This document shows, in pieces, positions 1 through 5,300 of a stretch of DNA of 6,520 bases. The DNA comes from Deltaproteobacteria bacterium. Lineage in GTDB: Bacteria > Desulfobacterota_B > Binatia > Bin18. The position numbers were made by a program, and so were the translations under genes. The DNA is taken from NCBI GenBank assembly GCA_012271025.1, contig JAAXHF010000419.1, positions 1-6,520 on the forward strand, written 5' to 3'. The first letter of the stretch is position 1; the number at the start of each line of letters is the position of its first letter. The notes beneath the pieces were generated by a model, which did no database searches, was not told where the DNA came from, and saw only the letters and a list, made by a program, of their open reading frames with translations.

Positions 1-171
1 CCAGTACCAGGTGCCGCCCACGCCGCTGCCATGCTCGTAGAGCCGCACCGACAGCCCCATCTCTTTGAGCTTGTACAATTGATAGAGGCCGATCACTCCG
101 GCGCCGATGACGATCACGTCAAACTCCTCGACCGCCCCGTTGGTCGAAACCTGCTGTTCAGCACTTGCCAT
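1..171 (-). CDS. Baeyer-Villiger flavin monooxygenase, N-terminal part (runs off left edge)
   Basis: Only the first 57 codons are in the window; the frame is open to base 1. After a 17-residue polar leader comes a Rossmann FAD-binding beta-alpha-beta unit: the dinucleotide loop GAGVIG at residues 23-28, an acidic residue E46 at the end of the second strand where FAD ribose is usually held, then GGTWYW at 52-57. The GxGGTWYW signature is characteristic of class B flavoprotein monooxygenases of the cyclohexanone/phenylacetone monooxygenase type. These use NADPH and O2 to insert oxygen next to a ketone, giving an ester or lactone. The ATG at 171-169 is supported by AGGAGG at 183-178, six bases upstream. 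It follows the GFA gene on the same strand after 76 bp, so it may be the last gene of that unit. The fingerprint and NADPH domain lie outside, so the exact subfamily and substrate cannot be judged. Confidence 0.88.
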   Translation of the reverse strand, partial: MASAEQQVSTNGAVEEFDVIVIGAGVIGLYQLYKLKEMGLSVRLYEHGSGVGGTWYW

Positions 172-237
172 AGCCTTCCTCCTTTTCCACGGTGTTTCTT
201 TGTGTTGTCAGGGAATTGGACCGGCCCGTCAAGTTGT

Positions 238-251
238 CCGGGTCGCCCTAC
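238..251. repeat. Half-copy of the 5301-5326 palindrome
   Basis: CCGGGTCGCCC followed by TAC at 238-251 matches 5312-5326 apart from one missing C. In both places the sequence includes the TAG stop codon of a minus-strand gene (250-248 for the GFA gene, 5325-5323 for the unknown gene). The left arm at the first site is degenerate (CGGCCCG at 222-228), so a strong hairpin does not form there. It may be an eroded intergenic repeat or chance. Confidence 0.35.
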
Positions 252-679
252 TCGGGTAGCTCGACCCCAGAGCCGCCCATCTCGGCCGGCACATCCTGCT
301 GTTTGACGATACCGTCGTGGATACGCAGCACGGTTTCCCCATAGAAGACGTGTACCCCTGGCGCGAACGGCAGGTCGGGGATAATGGCCGCATACACATC
401 GGTCAGGCCCATGCCCGGATGTTCGGTAAAGACGTGGCCGCCGCACGCCGTACACCACTTGCGGTGGCTGTTGTCGGTCTTGGCATAGCTGCCCAGCTTG
501 TCCGCGCCCTGGGTGACGACCACCGCCTGGGGGTCCCACAGGCTGAAGGCGTTGACCGGACCGGCCGACCAGTGGCGGCACGACTCACAGTGACAGTAGC
601 CCATTGCTACCGGCGCGCCGCTGACAGTCAGTTTTATCGCGCCGCAGAAACAGCTGCCCTGATACGTGTTCTCGCTCAT
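248..679 (-). CDS. GFA/CENP-V family zinc-binding protein
   Basis: This 143-residue protein has the full cysteine pattern of the GFA fold (PF04828): CFCG at residues 10-13, CHCESC at 29-34 and CTACG at 76-80. In this family these cysteines bind structural and catalytic zinc. The family is named after a glutathione-dependent formaldehyde-activating enzyme, but most members have no proven reaction, so formaldehyde chemistry should not be assumed here. Length is normal for a single-domain member, with no signal peptide or membrane segment. The ATG at 679-677 has AGGAGG at 695-690, ten bases upstream. It lies between a crotonase (83 bp upstream) and a Baeyer-Villiger monooxygenase (76 bp downstream), all on the minus strand. 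It could be co-transcribed with both, but it also has a credible promoter of its own in the gap before it. Confidence 0.9.
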   Translation of the reverse strand: MSENTYQGSCFCGAIKLTVSGAPVAMGYCHCESCRHWSAGPVNAFSLWDPQAVVVTQGADKLGSYAKTDNSHRKWCTACGGHVFTEHPGMGLTDVYAAIIPDLPFAPGVHVFYGETVLRIHDGIVKQQDVPAEMGGSGVELPE

Positions 680-706
680 AGTCTCTCGCCCTCCTCTTGC
701 CGTCGC

Positions 707-735
707 ATGTTCAAAGATATGCGGGCTATTGTCAA
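707..735 (-). promoter_or_regulatory. Putative sigma70-type promoter for the GFA gene
   Basis: Read on the minus strand, a perfect TTGACA lies at 735-730. It is followed after exactly 17 bp by GAACAT at 712-707, which keeps the important second and last bases of TATAAT. Transcription would start near base 700, just ahead of the AGGAGG at 695-690. The spacing is ideal but the -10 match is only partial. It would allow the GFA gene and the monooxygenase after it to be expressed separately from the upstream crotonase. Confidence 0.4.
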
Positions 736-761
736 GTTTTGATGCGGCACCCGCCCCCTGC

Positions 762-777
762 CTCAGAAGTCTCTGAG
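762..777 (-). terminator. Small hairpin spanning the stop codon of the first crotonase
   Basis: CTCAGA (762-767) and TCTGAG (772-777) are perfect reverse complements around a 4-nt loop. The minus-strand stop codon (765-763) lies inside the stem. There is no T tract after it, so it may stabilise the 3' end or weakly attenuate rather than terminate. A 6-bp stem can occur by chance. Confidence 0.25.
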
Positions 778-1524
778 CCGCGCCGTTGTCTCCGGGTCGA
801 GAAAGCCGGCCACCGTAGCCTCGGTCTCCAGCCGCAGGGCGTCGGCGATATCCCGCGCCGCCGCCTGGTTGAGCACCCGCTTCATGGCCCGCACCGCCAG
901 CGGCGGCAGCTCGCTCAGCTTCTCGGCCACGCTCTGGGCCTCGGCCATCAGCTTCTCATCGGGCACGACACGCCACGCCACGCCGAGTTCGAGCAGGGTC
1001 TGGGCGTCGTACTGCTCGCCGAAAAACAACATTTCGCGCGCCTTGTTGAGCCCGACCAGGGCCGGCAGCAGGGAAGTCACCCCGCCGGTGACAAAGGCGT
1101 TGAGCGACACCTCGGGGAAAAACCCTCTGGCGCTGGCCGCCCAAATGGGAAAATCGCAGTCCACCGCCAGCTCAAATCCGCCGCCAACCGCCCAGCCGTT
1201 GATCGCGCCCACCACCGGTACGTCGCCAAACACAATCTCCCGGGTGGCGTGCTGGATGGCATCGACAAACTCCCGCGCCTGGGTCGGGTTTTCCGGGTGG
1301 AAATGATCCTTGCGATCATCGCCGGCGCAAAAGGCCCGGCCTGCGCCGGTAAAGATGATCGCCCGGGTGTCGGCGTCGGCGTTGGCCTCGGCAAAGGCGC
1401 GGGCGATATCCTCCATCAGGCTGCGGTTCATTGCGTTGAGGCGCTCGGGGCGGTTGAGGGCGATGGTCCGCACCCCCTTATCCCCCAGGGTGCTCAGAAC
1501 GGTGTCGTACTCAAAGCTGCTCAT
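763..1524 (-). CDS. Enoyl-CoA hydratase/isomerase (crotonase) with canonical catalytic pair
   Basis: This 253-residue protein is a single crotonase domain of normal length. The N-terminal strand carries NRPERLNAM (24-32). The first oxyanion-hole segment is GRAFCAGDD (62-70) and the second is NGWAVGGGFELAVDCD (109-124). E118 falls where rat mitochondrial hydratase has Glu144, and E138 in FFPEVSL (135-141) falls where it has Glu164. Both acid/base residues for syn-hydration of a trans-2-enoyl-CoA are therefore present, and a hydratase role is reasonable, though isomerase or dehalogenase members share the fold. The charged segment after the first oxyanion motif (71-85) is the variable substrate-facing region. 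The ATG at 1524-1522 has AGGAGG at 1535-1530, five bases upstream. It leads a minus-strand series followed by the GFA and monooxygenase genes. A cytoplasmic acyl-CoA degradation role is inferred; the substrate is unknown. Confidence 0.9.
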   Translation of the reverse strand: MSSFEYDTVLSTLGDKGVRTIALNRPERLNAMNRSLMEDIARAFAEANADADTRAIIFTGAGRAFCAGDDRKDHFHPENPTQAREFVDAIQHATREIVFGDVPVVGAINGWAVGGGFELAVDCDFPIWAASARGFFPEVSLNAFVTGGVTSLLPALVGLNKAREMLFFGEQYDAQTLLELGVAWRVVPDEKLMAEAQSVAEKLSELPPLAVRAMKRVLNQAAARDIADALRLETEATVAGFLDPETTARLRDF

Positions 1525-1548
1525 GACATCCTCCTCGTCTCAGGCGCT

Positions 1549-1638
1549 CGGCATCCCGCCGGTTGTGCAAAGCCAAGCCGCGTCAGTCTCCCGTCTCAGC
1601 TTCGCCAAACAGCCCCTATGCAGGCAACCGGAATGCCG
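1549..1638 (-). other. Long-range inverted repeat in the leader of the first crotonase
   Basis: The arms are CGGCAT (1549-1554) with ATGCCG (1633-1638), and CCGGTTG (1559-1565) with CAACCGG (1625-1631). They are separated by a small internal loop (CCCG against A), making a two-part stem that encloses 59 nt. If transcription starts near 1640 from the TATAAT at 1652-1647, this stem would close almost the entire 5' leader of the crotonase mRNA, ending some 25 nt before the start codon. No known riboswitch core was recognised. It could equally be a DNA-level repeat. Confidence 0.4.
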
Positions 1639-1646
1639 TGCCGCGC

Positions 1647-1676
1647 ATTATATACGGGATGCCGCAGGAGTGACAC
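1647..1676 (-). promoter_or_regulatory. Putative sigma70-type promoter for the first crotonase
   Basis: On the minus strand a perfect TATAAT occurs at 1652-1647. GTGTCA at 1676-1671 (four of six matches to TTGACA) lies 18 bp upstream of it. The predicted start near 1640 leaves a leader of about 116 nt. A perfect -10 box in otherwise G+C-rich sequence with no gene supports it; the -35 is only fair. Confidence 0.45.
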
Positions 1677-1730
1677 ATGCCGAGATCAGTGGTCAGAGCT
1701 GATACTGTTCGGGCGGGGAGCGCCAGGCAG

Positions 1731-1747
1731 GACGCTGAACCAGCGTT
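1731..1747. repeat. Short inverted repeat upstream of the toxin-antitoxin promoter
   Basis: ACGCTG (1732-1737) and CAGCGT (1741-1746) are perfect reverse complements around AAC, with a G-T pair possible outside. It lies 27 bp before the TTGACA of the toxin gene. It may be a regulator site or the remnant of a hairpin at the edge of the toxin-antitoxin segment. Nothing else in the sequence assigns it a role. Confidence 0.25.
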
Positions 1748-1773
1748 TCGATGCGCCAGCCCCCAGGCTTTTG

Positions 1774-1802
1774 TTGACATTCTCAGATATTCCCCATAGG
1801 GT
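1774..1802 (+). promoter_or_regulatory. Putative promoter of the toxin-antitoxin operon
   Basis: TTGACA (1774-1779) is a perfect -35 box. Exactly 17 bp on lies TAGGGT (1797-1802), which keeps the T, A and final T of the -10 consensus. A start about seven bases later would fall on or next to the A of the toxin ATG at 1809, which would make the mRNA leaderless or nearly so. The weak -10 is compensated by the ideal spacing and by the palindrome that overlaps it. The AGGG at 1798-1801 could serve as a ribosome site only if transcription began further upstream. Confidence 0.45.
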
Positions 1803-1807
1803 ATATC
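1786..1807. promoter_or_regulatory. Palindromic operator overlapping the toxin-antitoxin promoter
   Basis: GATATTCCC (1786-1794) and GGGTATATC (1799-1807) are reverse complements at eight of nine positions, separated by CATA, giving a 22-bp near-perfect dyad. It covers the putative -10 box and ends one base before the toxin ATG. Operons of this kind are normally repressed by their own HTH antitoxin, alone or with the toxin, bound to palindromes in this position. The assignment is inferred from position and symmetry. Confidence 0.6.
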
Positions 1808-1808
1808 C

Positions 1809-2192
1809 ATGCTGACGCTTCCGAGCGCGAAGCCACTGGAATGGATGGGTGACAGCCGTCGTACGCTGCTGACTTTTCCGAAACGGGTGCGTCAGATAGT
1901 CGGCCAAGCTCTCTATGCAGCCCAGCTCGGCGACAAACACCAGGACGCCAAACCGTTGAAGGGGTTTGGCGGCGCAAGTGTGGTAGAAATTGTCTCAGAC
2001 CATGACGGCAATACCTTCAGAGCAGTGTACACGGTGAAGTTCAGGGATGTCGTCTACACCTTGCATGTTTTTCAGAAAAAATCGAAAACGGGCATCAAAA
2101 CGCCAAAACGGGAACTCGATATCATCAGACAGCGGTTGCAGCATGCCGAACACCACTACAGGACACACTATGAGCAAACCACGAATGAGTGA
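1809..2192 (+). CDS. RelE/HigB-type toxin (Gp49-like family)
   Basis: This 127-residue basic protein matches the Gp49-like branch of type II toxins (PF05973). Recognisable blocks are KPLEWMGDSRRTLLTFP (8-24), ALYAAQLGDKH (34-44), the family hallmark AKPLKGFGG (47-55), VEIVSDHDGNTFRAVYTVKF (59-78) and LHVFQKKSKTGIKTP (85-99). Related toxins of the RelE/HigB fold cleave mRNA, usually on the ribosome; the conserved K and R residues in these blocks are the likely RNA-contacting and catalytic surface. The length is typical and the gene looks intact. It is the first gene of the pair and its 3' end overlaps the antitoxin start, as in higBA operons. G+C is markedly low for the window (47% by hand count over 1981-2160), which suggests transfer. 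The first ATG is used; no strong Shine-Dalgarno site precedes it. Confidence 0.88.
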   Translation: MLTLPSAKPLEWMGDSRRTLLTFPKRVRQIVGQALYAAQLGDKHQDAKPLKGFGGASVVEIVSDHDGNTFRAVYTVKFRDVVYTLHVFQKKSKTGIKTPKRELDIIRQRLQHAEHHYRTHYEQTTNE

Positions 2193-2520
2193 GGATATGC
2201 ACGCCGAGCGGAGCAGTGGCAATGTGTTTGCGGATCTGGGCCTGCCCAACCCCGAGGAACATCTGGTCAAAGCACGCATTGCCCTGGCTATTGCGCGGAC
2301 TATTCGGGAACGCGGACTGACCCAGGCACAAGCTGGAGCCATCCTGGGTCTTGCCCAGCCCAAAGTCTCAAACTTAGTCCGTGGAGACCTCGACAAGTTC
2401 ACCATTGATCGGCTCATACGCTACATGCGCAGGCTCGATTATGATGTCACCATTCGTTTCGAACCCAAATCCCGCCAACACGCCACGATTCGCGTCGAGG
2501 GCGCGTCCGAGCCTGCCTGA
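2170..2520 (+). CDS. HigA-type XRE-family antitoxin
   Basis: This 116-residue protein belongs to the HTH_37 kind of antitoxin that accompanies Gp49-like toxins. It has GNVFADLGLPNPEEHLVKA (17-35), a helical linker, the helix-turn-helix at about 49-71 with LTQAQAGAILGLAQPKVSNL (50-69), and then a conserved tail FTIDRLIRYMRRL (77-89). It should neutralise the toxin directly and repress the operon through the palindrome before the toxin gene. The ATG at 2170 has AGGA at 2160-2163 six bases upstream and gives a 23-nt overlap with the toxin gene. A second ATG at 2185 would give an 8-nt overlap and a protein five residues shorter. The frame stays open upstream to 2047 inside the toxin gene, but nothing there resembles the family. 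Overlap implies translational coupling. It converges on the LLM oxidoreductase with only 11 bp between stop codons. Confidence 0.88.
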   Translation: MSKPRMSEDMHAERSSGNVFADLGLPNPEEHLVKARIALAIARTIRERGLTQAQAGAILGLAQPKVSNLVRGDLDKFTIDRLIRYMRRLDYDVTIRFEPKSRQHATIRVEGASEPA

Positions 2521-2537
2521 GCGTGTCGGGCTCAGGC
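2515..2537. terminator. Hairpin between convergent genes, covering both stop codons
   Basis: GCCTGAGC (2515-2522) and GCTCAGGC (2530-2537) form a perfect 8-bp stem with a 7-nt loop. The antitoxin TGA (2518-2520) lies in one arm and the LLM oxidoreductase TGA (2534-2532, minus strand) in the other. No T tract follows on either strand, so it may be a bidirectional 3'-end hairpin rather than a classical intrinsic terminator. Confidence 0.45.
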
Positions 2538-3548
2538 GTGGATGCCCTCGACGATGCGTTTCAGCCCGGCATCGTTCTGGCCGGGCCGGTACGGAAAATA
2601 CAGGCTGACCCGGTCCAGCAGCCCGCCGTAGCGCGTCCGCAGCTGGGCGCCGATCTCGTCCAGCGGACCGCTGATGCAGAACTCGTCCAGCATCTCGTCG
2701 GTCACCTCGCGGGCCATGCCGTCCCAGTCCCCGGCGGCGGCTTTGGCGTTCAGCGTGCCGCTCAGCTCAGCCCAGCCGTGGGTGGCCAGCACCGGCGCAT
2801 AGGTGCGGGTCGAGGCGTAGAAGCCGATCTGGCGCCGAATCTCCTCGCGCTGCTCGGCAATCGCCCGCGTGCTGTCGCCGGTGGCGACCAGGGCCTGGGT
2901 GGACAGCGTCAGATCTGCCCGCGAGCGACCGGCGCGCCGGGCTCCAGCCTCGAGAGCCGGGATGAGCGACTTGCGCAGGAAGCGGGGCGAGTTGAGCGGA
3001 TGGACATGAAAGCCGTCGCACACCTCGCCGGCCATCTCGGCAATCAGGCGATTGACCCCGGCAACGTAGATGGGAACCTGCGGCTGGGCGATTTTCGACG
3101 GGCTGAAAAACGGCGTCATCATGCTCAGCCGGTAAAACTCGCCCTCAAAGCGCAGCCGGGTGCCGTTCTGCCAGCAGTCCCACACCGCCCGGATGGCCAG
3201 AATCATCTCGCGCAGCTTCTTAACTGGCGAGACAAAGGGGACGCCAAAGCGGCGTTCGTTGTGGCCCTTGACCTGGGTGCCCAGGCCCAGAATGAAGCGG
3301 CCCTGGGAGTTGGCCTGCAGATCCCAGCAGGTGTGGGCCAGCACGGTCGGGTTGCGCGGAAAGGCCACGGCAATCGCCGTGCCCAGCGTGACCCGTTGGG
3401 TGACGGTGCTGGCAATGGCCAGCGGCATGAACGGTTCGTGGGCGGTCTCAATCGACCACAGCCCGTCGTGGCCGATGTCCTCGGCCCAGCGGGCAAAGTC
3501 AGCGATGTCGAGAAAGTTGCTGGCCGCAATGACGGTATCGAACTTCAT
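2532..3548 (-). CDS. LLM-class F420-dependent oxidoreductase (TIGR03617-like)
   Basis: This 338-residue protein is a bacterial-luciferase-like TIM barrel. Marks of the TIGR03617 group (mycobacterial MSMEG_2256 type) are GLWSIETAHEPFMPLA (29-44), LGTAIAVAFPRNP (55-67), SQGRFILGLGTQVKGHNERR (81-100), the extended-substrate region MMTPFF (143-148), then IAQPQVPIYVAGVN (153-166) and GFHVHP (179-184). The family uses reduced deazaflavin F420 (FMN in some relatives) for hydride transfer; substrates are mostly unknown. The start was set at the ATG 3548-3546, where GAAGGGAC lies about eight bases upstream and the N-terminus matches the family. An in-frame start at 3638 would add 30 low-complexity residues and overlap the neighbour. 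It follows the nitroreductase by 37 bp, probably in one transcript. A truncated paralogue lies at the right edge. Whether this organism makes F420 cannot be seen here. Confidence 0.88.
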   Translation of the reverse strand: MKFDTVIAASNFLDIADFARWAEDIGHDGLWSIETAHEPFMPLAIASTVTQRVTLGTAIAVAFPRNPTVLAHTCWDLQANSQGRFILGLGTQVKGHNERRFGVPFVSPVKKLREMILAIRAVWDCWQNGTRLRFEGEFYRLSMMTPFFSPSKIAQPQVPIYVAGVNRLIAEMAGEVCDGFHVHPLNSPRFLRKSLIPALEAGARRAGRSRADLTLSTQALVATGDSTRAIAEQREEIRRQIGFYASTRTYAPVLATHGWAELSGTLNAKAAAGDWDGMAREVTDEMLDEFCISGPLDEIGAQLRTRYGGLLDRVSLYFPYRPGQNDAGLKRIVEGIHA

Positions 3549-3585
3549 AGCGTGTGTCCCTTCGGTGTGGCGGAAGACGCTCCGC

Positions 3586-4251
3586 TCAGCTTGTGGAGAA
3601 CGGCGTGCCCCACGCGTCGGCAAACGCCAACTCCTCAACCGGGCGGCGCGAGATCGGGCCGTGCCCGCGCAGCACCGGATAGCCGACCGGCACCACGGCG
3701 GCGGTGCCCCACGGATCGGGGATGGCCAGCAGTTCGCGCACCGCAGGCTCCTCCATGCACAGCAGGGTGGTCAGCACGCAGCCCAGGCCCTCGGCCCGGC
3801 AGGCCAGCAGCAGATTCTCGACTGCGGTGTAGATCGAGCCGCCTCCGACCACCGACAAGCGGTCCAGCTTGGCGTCGGTCACCGCCAGCCCGTCGGGGTT
3901 GAAACACACGACCAGCAGCACCGGCGACTCGCCGAAGTGCTCGGCCAGATAGGTGCTGGCGCGCAGCACCCGCTCAGCCTTGGCCCGTTCCTCCTCGGGC
4001 CGGTCGGCAAACTGTTTCACATAGGACTGGGTGTAGGGGATGGTGATTTTTTTGTACAGCTCGCCCAGGCGTTGTTTGCGAGCGGCATCCTTGACCACAA
4101 TAATCCGCCAGGCCTGACGGTTTCCGCCGGTGGGCGCCCAGCTGGCGGCTTCCAGCACCCGGTACAGCACATCATCGGGAATGGGGTCGGGGCGTAGCCG
4201 CCGCACCGCCCGCAAGGTCCGCATTGCCTCGTAGAGATCGATTGTCGCCAT
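3586..4251 (-). CDS. Nitroreductase-family flavin oxidoreductase
   Basis: This 221-residue protein has the full nitroreductase fold. It shows the N-terminal phosphate-binding arginines RAVRRLRPDPI (14-24), the FMN-pocket loop ASWAPTGGNRQAWRIIVV (36-53), the core helix GGGSIYTAVENLLLACRAEG (136-155) with GLGCVLTT (155-162), and the C-terminal signature VPVGYPVLRGHGPISRRPVE (187-206) ending in WG (214-215). Such dimeric FMN enzymes use NAD(P)H to reduce nitro groups, quinones or enones, or act as dehydrogenases; the reaction here is not predictable. The residue 68-98 insertion, rich in Lys, Arg and Glu, is a lid-like variable segment. The ATG at 4251-4249 has AGGAGG at 4262-4257, five bases upstream. 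It is the first gene of a minus-strand pair with the LLM oxidoreductase, which suggests linked redox steps, and it diverges from the non-canonical crotonase across 123 bp. Confidence 0.9.
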   Translation of the reverse strand: MATIDLYEAMRTLRAVRRLRPDPIPDDVLYRVLEAASWAPTGGNRQAWRIIVVKDAARKQRLGELYKKITIPYTQSYVKQFADRPEEERAKAERVLRASTYLAEHFGESPVLLVVCFNPDGLAVTDAKLDRLSVVGGGSIYTAVENLLLACRAEGLGCVLTTLLCMEEPAVRELLAIPDPWGTAAVVPVGYPVLRGHGPISRRPVEELAFADAWGTPFSTS

Positions 4252-4268
4252 GGCATCCTCCTGCCTAT

Positions 4269-4297
4269 GGCATAACCGGGTCCCCCCACGCCGTCAA
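4269..4297 (-). promoter_or_regulatory. Possible promoter for the nitroreductase-LLM pair
   Basis: On the minus strand TTGACG (4297-4292) is followed after 17 bp by TATGCC (4274-4269), three of six matches to the -10 consensus. The start would be near 4262, leaving only a short leader that begins at the AGGAGG, so the match may be fortuitous. Its -35 lies back to back with the -35 of the plus-strand crotonase, 11 bp apart. Confidence 0.3.
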
Positions 4298-4308
4298 TCA
4301 GGCGCCGT

Positions 4309-4337
4309 TTGACAAAGCCGCAGCGACACACGACAAT
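4309..4337 (+). promoter_or_regulatory. Putative sigma70-type promoter for the second crotonase
   Basis: A perfect TTGACA (4309-4314) is followed after exactly 17 bp by GACAAT (4332-4337), four of six matches to TATAAT. Transcription would begin near 4344, leaving a leader of about 30 nt that contains AGGAGG at 4361-4366. This is the best sigma70-like promoter in the window. Confidence 0.55.
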
Positions 4338-4374
4338 CGCGGCCGACAGACATCCGCACGAGGAGGAACACCCG

Positions 4375-5283
4375 ATGAGTGAGTTCGAGAGCATCGAATA
4401 CGAAGTGGAGCGCGGCCGCGCGCGCATCACCTTCAACCGCCCGGAAAAGCTCAACGCCCTGTCCCTCAAGCTCCAGGCCGAACTGAACGAGGCGCTGTGG
4501 GAGGCCGATAACAATACAGACGTTCACTGCGTCATCCTGCGCGGCGCCGGTCGGGCGTTCTCGGCCGGCTATGACCTGTCCGGCGCCGACGGCAAGCTGG
4601 CCGTGTCGCGGGTCGAGTCCGAGGAAAATCGCTACCGCGGCTCGCGCAGCATTGACGACGACGCCTGGCAGCTGGAGCGCGCCCAGCGCTATCGCATGGC
4701 CCTGTTTGACATGCACAAGCCGACCATCGCCCAGGTGCACGGCTACTGCCTGGCCGGCGGCACGGATATCGCGCTGCTGTGCGACATGATCATTGCGGCC
4801 GAGGATGCGACCTTTGCCTTTCCGCCCGCCCGCGACCTCGGCGCCCTGCCGACCAACTTCTGGCTGTACCACGTCGGGCCGCAGTGGGCCAAACGGCTGA
4901 TGCTGACCGGCGACTCGATTACCGGCGCCGAGGCGCAGGACATCGGCCTGGTTCTGAAGGCTGTAGCGGCCGAGCAGCTGGCCGCCGAGGTGGAGCAGTT
5001 GGCCGACCGTCTGTGTCAGATTGACCCCGACCTGCTCAGCGCCAACAAGCGCATCATCAACCTCGGTCTCGAACTGATGGGCGCCCGTACCCTCCAGCGC
5101 CTGGCCGCCGAGAACGACGTGCGCGGCCACAACACCCAGGCTGCGCGAGACTACATCCAGTCGGTCAAGGACAAGGGGCTGCGCGAAACCCTGCGCGCCC
5201 GGGACGCCAAGTTCGGGGACGGCCGGGCGCGGGTGCGCGGCCCTGAGATTCGGGACGACAAGGGCCGGCTGATCGACTCCTAG
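4375..5283 (+). CDS. Crotonase-fold protein lacking both hydratase glutamates
   Basis: This 302-residue protein is about 45-50 residues longer than the other crotonase here. Fold marks are FNRPEKLNAL (20-29), the first oxyanion segment GRAFSAGYDL (59-68) and the second HGYCLAGGTDIALLCD (122-137). At the two catalytic positions the residues differ: D131 stands where rat hydratase has Glu144, and the stretch FPPARDLGALP (149-159) has no glutamate where Glu164 belongs. Hydration is therefore doubtful; isomerase, hydrolase, decarboxylase-like or binding roles remain possible. Extra parts are an acidic, Arg-rich insertion at about 70-106 and a charged C-terminal tail beyond about 260. Similar long crotonases with the AGGTD motif are, from memory, common in actinobacteria. 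The ATG at 4375 follows AGGAGG (4361-4366) by eight bases; an in-frame TTG at 4309 coincides with the -35 box and is rejected. It is a single-gene unit between divergent and convergent minus-strand pairs. Confidence 0.88.
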   Translation: MSEFESIEYEVERGRARITFNRPEKLNALSLKLQAELNEALWEADNNTDVHCVILRGAGRAFSAGYDLSGADGKLAVSRVESEENRYRGSRSIDDDAWQLERAQRYRMALFDMHKPTIAQVHGYCLAGGTDIALLCDMIIAAEDATFAFPPARDLGALPTNFWLYHVGPQWAKRLMLTGDSITGAEAQDIGLVLKAVAAEQLAAEVEQLADRLCQIDPDLLSANKRIINLGLELMGARTLQRLAAENDVRGHNTQAARDYIQSVKDKGLRETLRARDAKFGDGRARVRGPEIRDDKGRLIDS

Positions 5284-5300
5284 ACGGTTCGGCCTGACCG

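Noticed and set aside
222..245. Hairpin CGGCCCG/CGGGTCG as a terminator of the GFA gene
   Set aside because: On the minus-strand transcript one inner pair becomes an A-C mismatch, the loop is 10 nt and there is no T tract. It is noted only as part of the repeat remnant.
1616..1810. Open frame of 64 codons on the minus strand in the 284-bp gap, containing CHSCG
   Set aside because: It would have to read across the toxin-antitoxin promoter and operator and the TATAAT box. It has no convincing ribosome site or family; the single CxxC is not enough.
697..1815. Open frame of 372 codons on the plus strand
   Set aside because: It is antisense to a clear crotonase and runs through the promoter region. 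There is no family resemblance and no good ribosome site at its start.
3549..3638. Upstream in-frame start for the LLM oxidoreductase
   Set aside because: It adds 30 unstructured residues, overlaps the nitroreductase 3' end and lacks a good ribosome site. The ATG at 3548 has one and matches the family N-terminus.
2523..3902. Open frame of 459 codons on the plus strand
   Set aside because: It lies antisense to the LLM oxidoreductase and nitroreductase. Its product is a low-complexity Gly/Ala/Arg/Pro-rich chain with no recognisable fold, as expected opposite G+C-rich genes.
4309..4374. TTG start for the second crotonase
   Set aside because: The TTG is the first half of the TTGACA box, and the ATG at 4375 has AGGAGG eight bases upstream.
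4294..5130. Open frame of 278 codons on the minus strand
   Set aside because: It is the mirror of the second crotonase, with composition typical of an antisense shadow.
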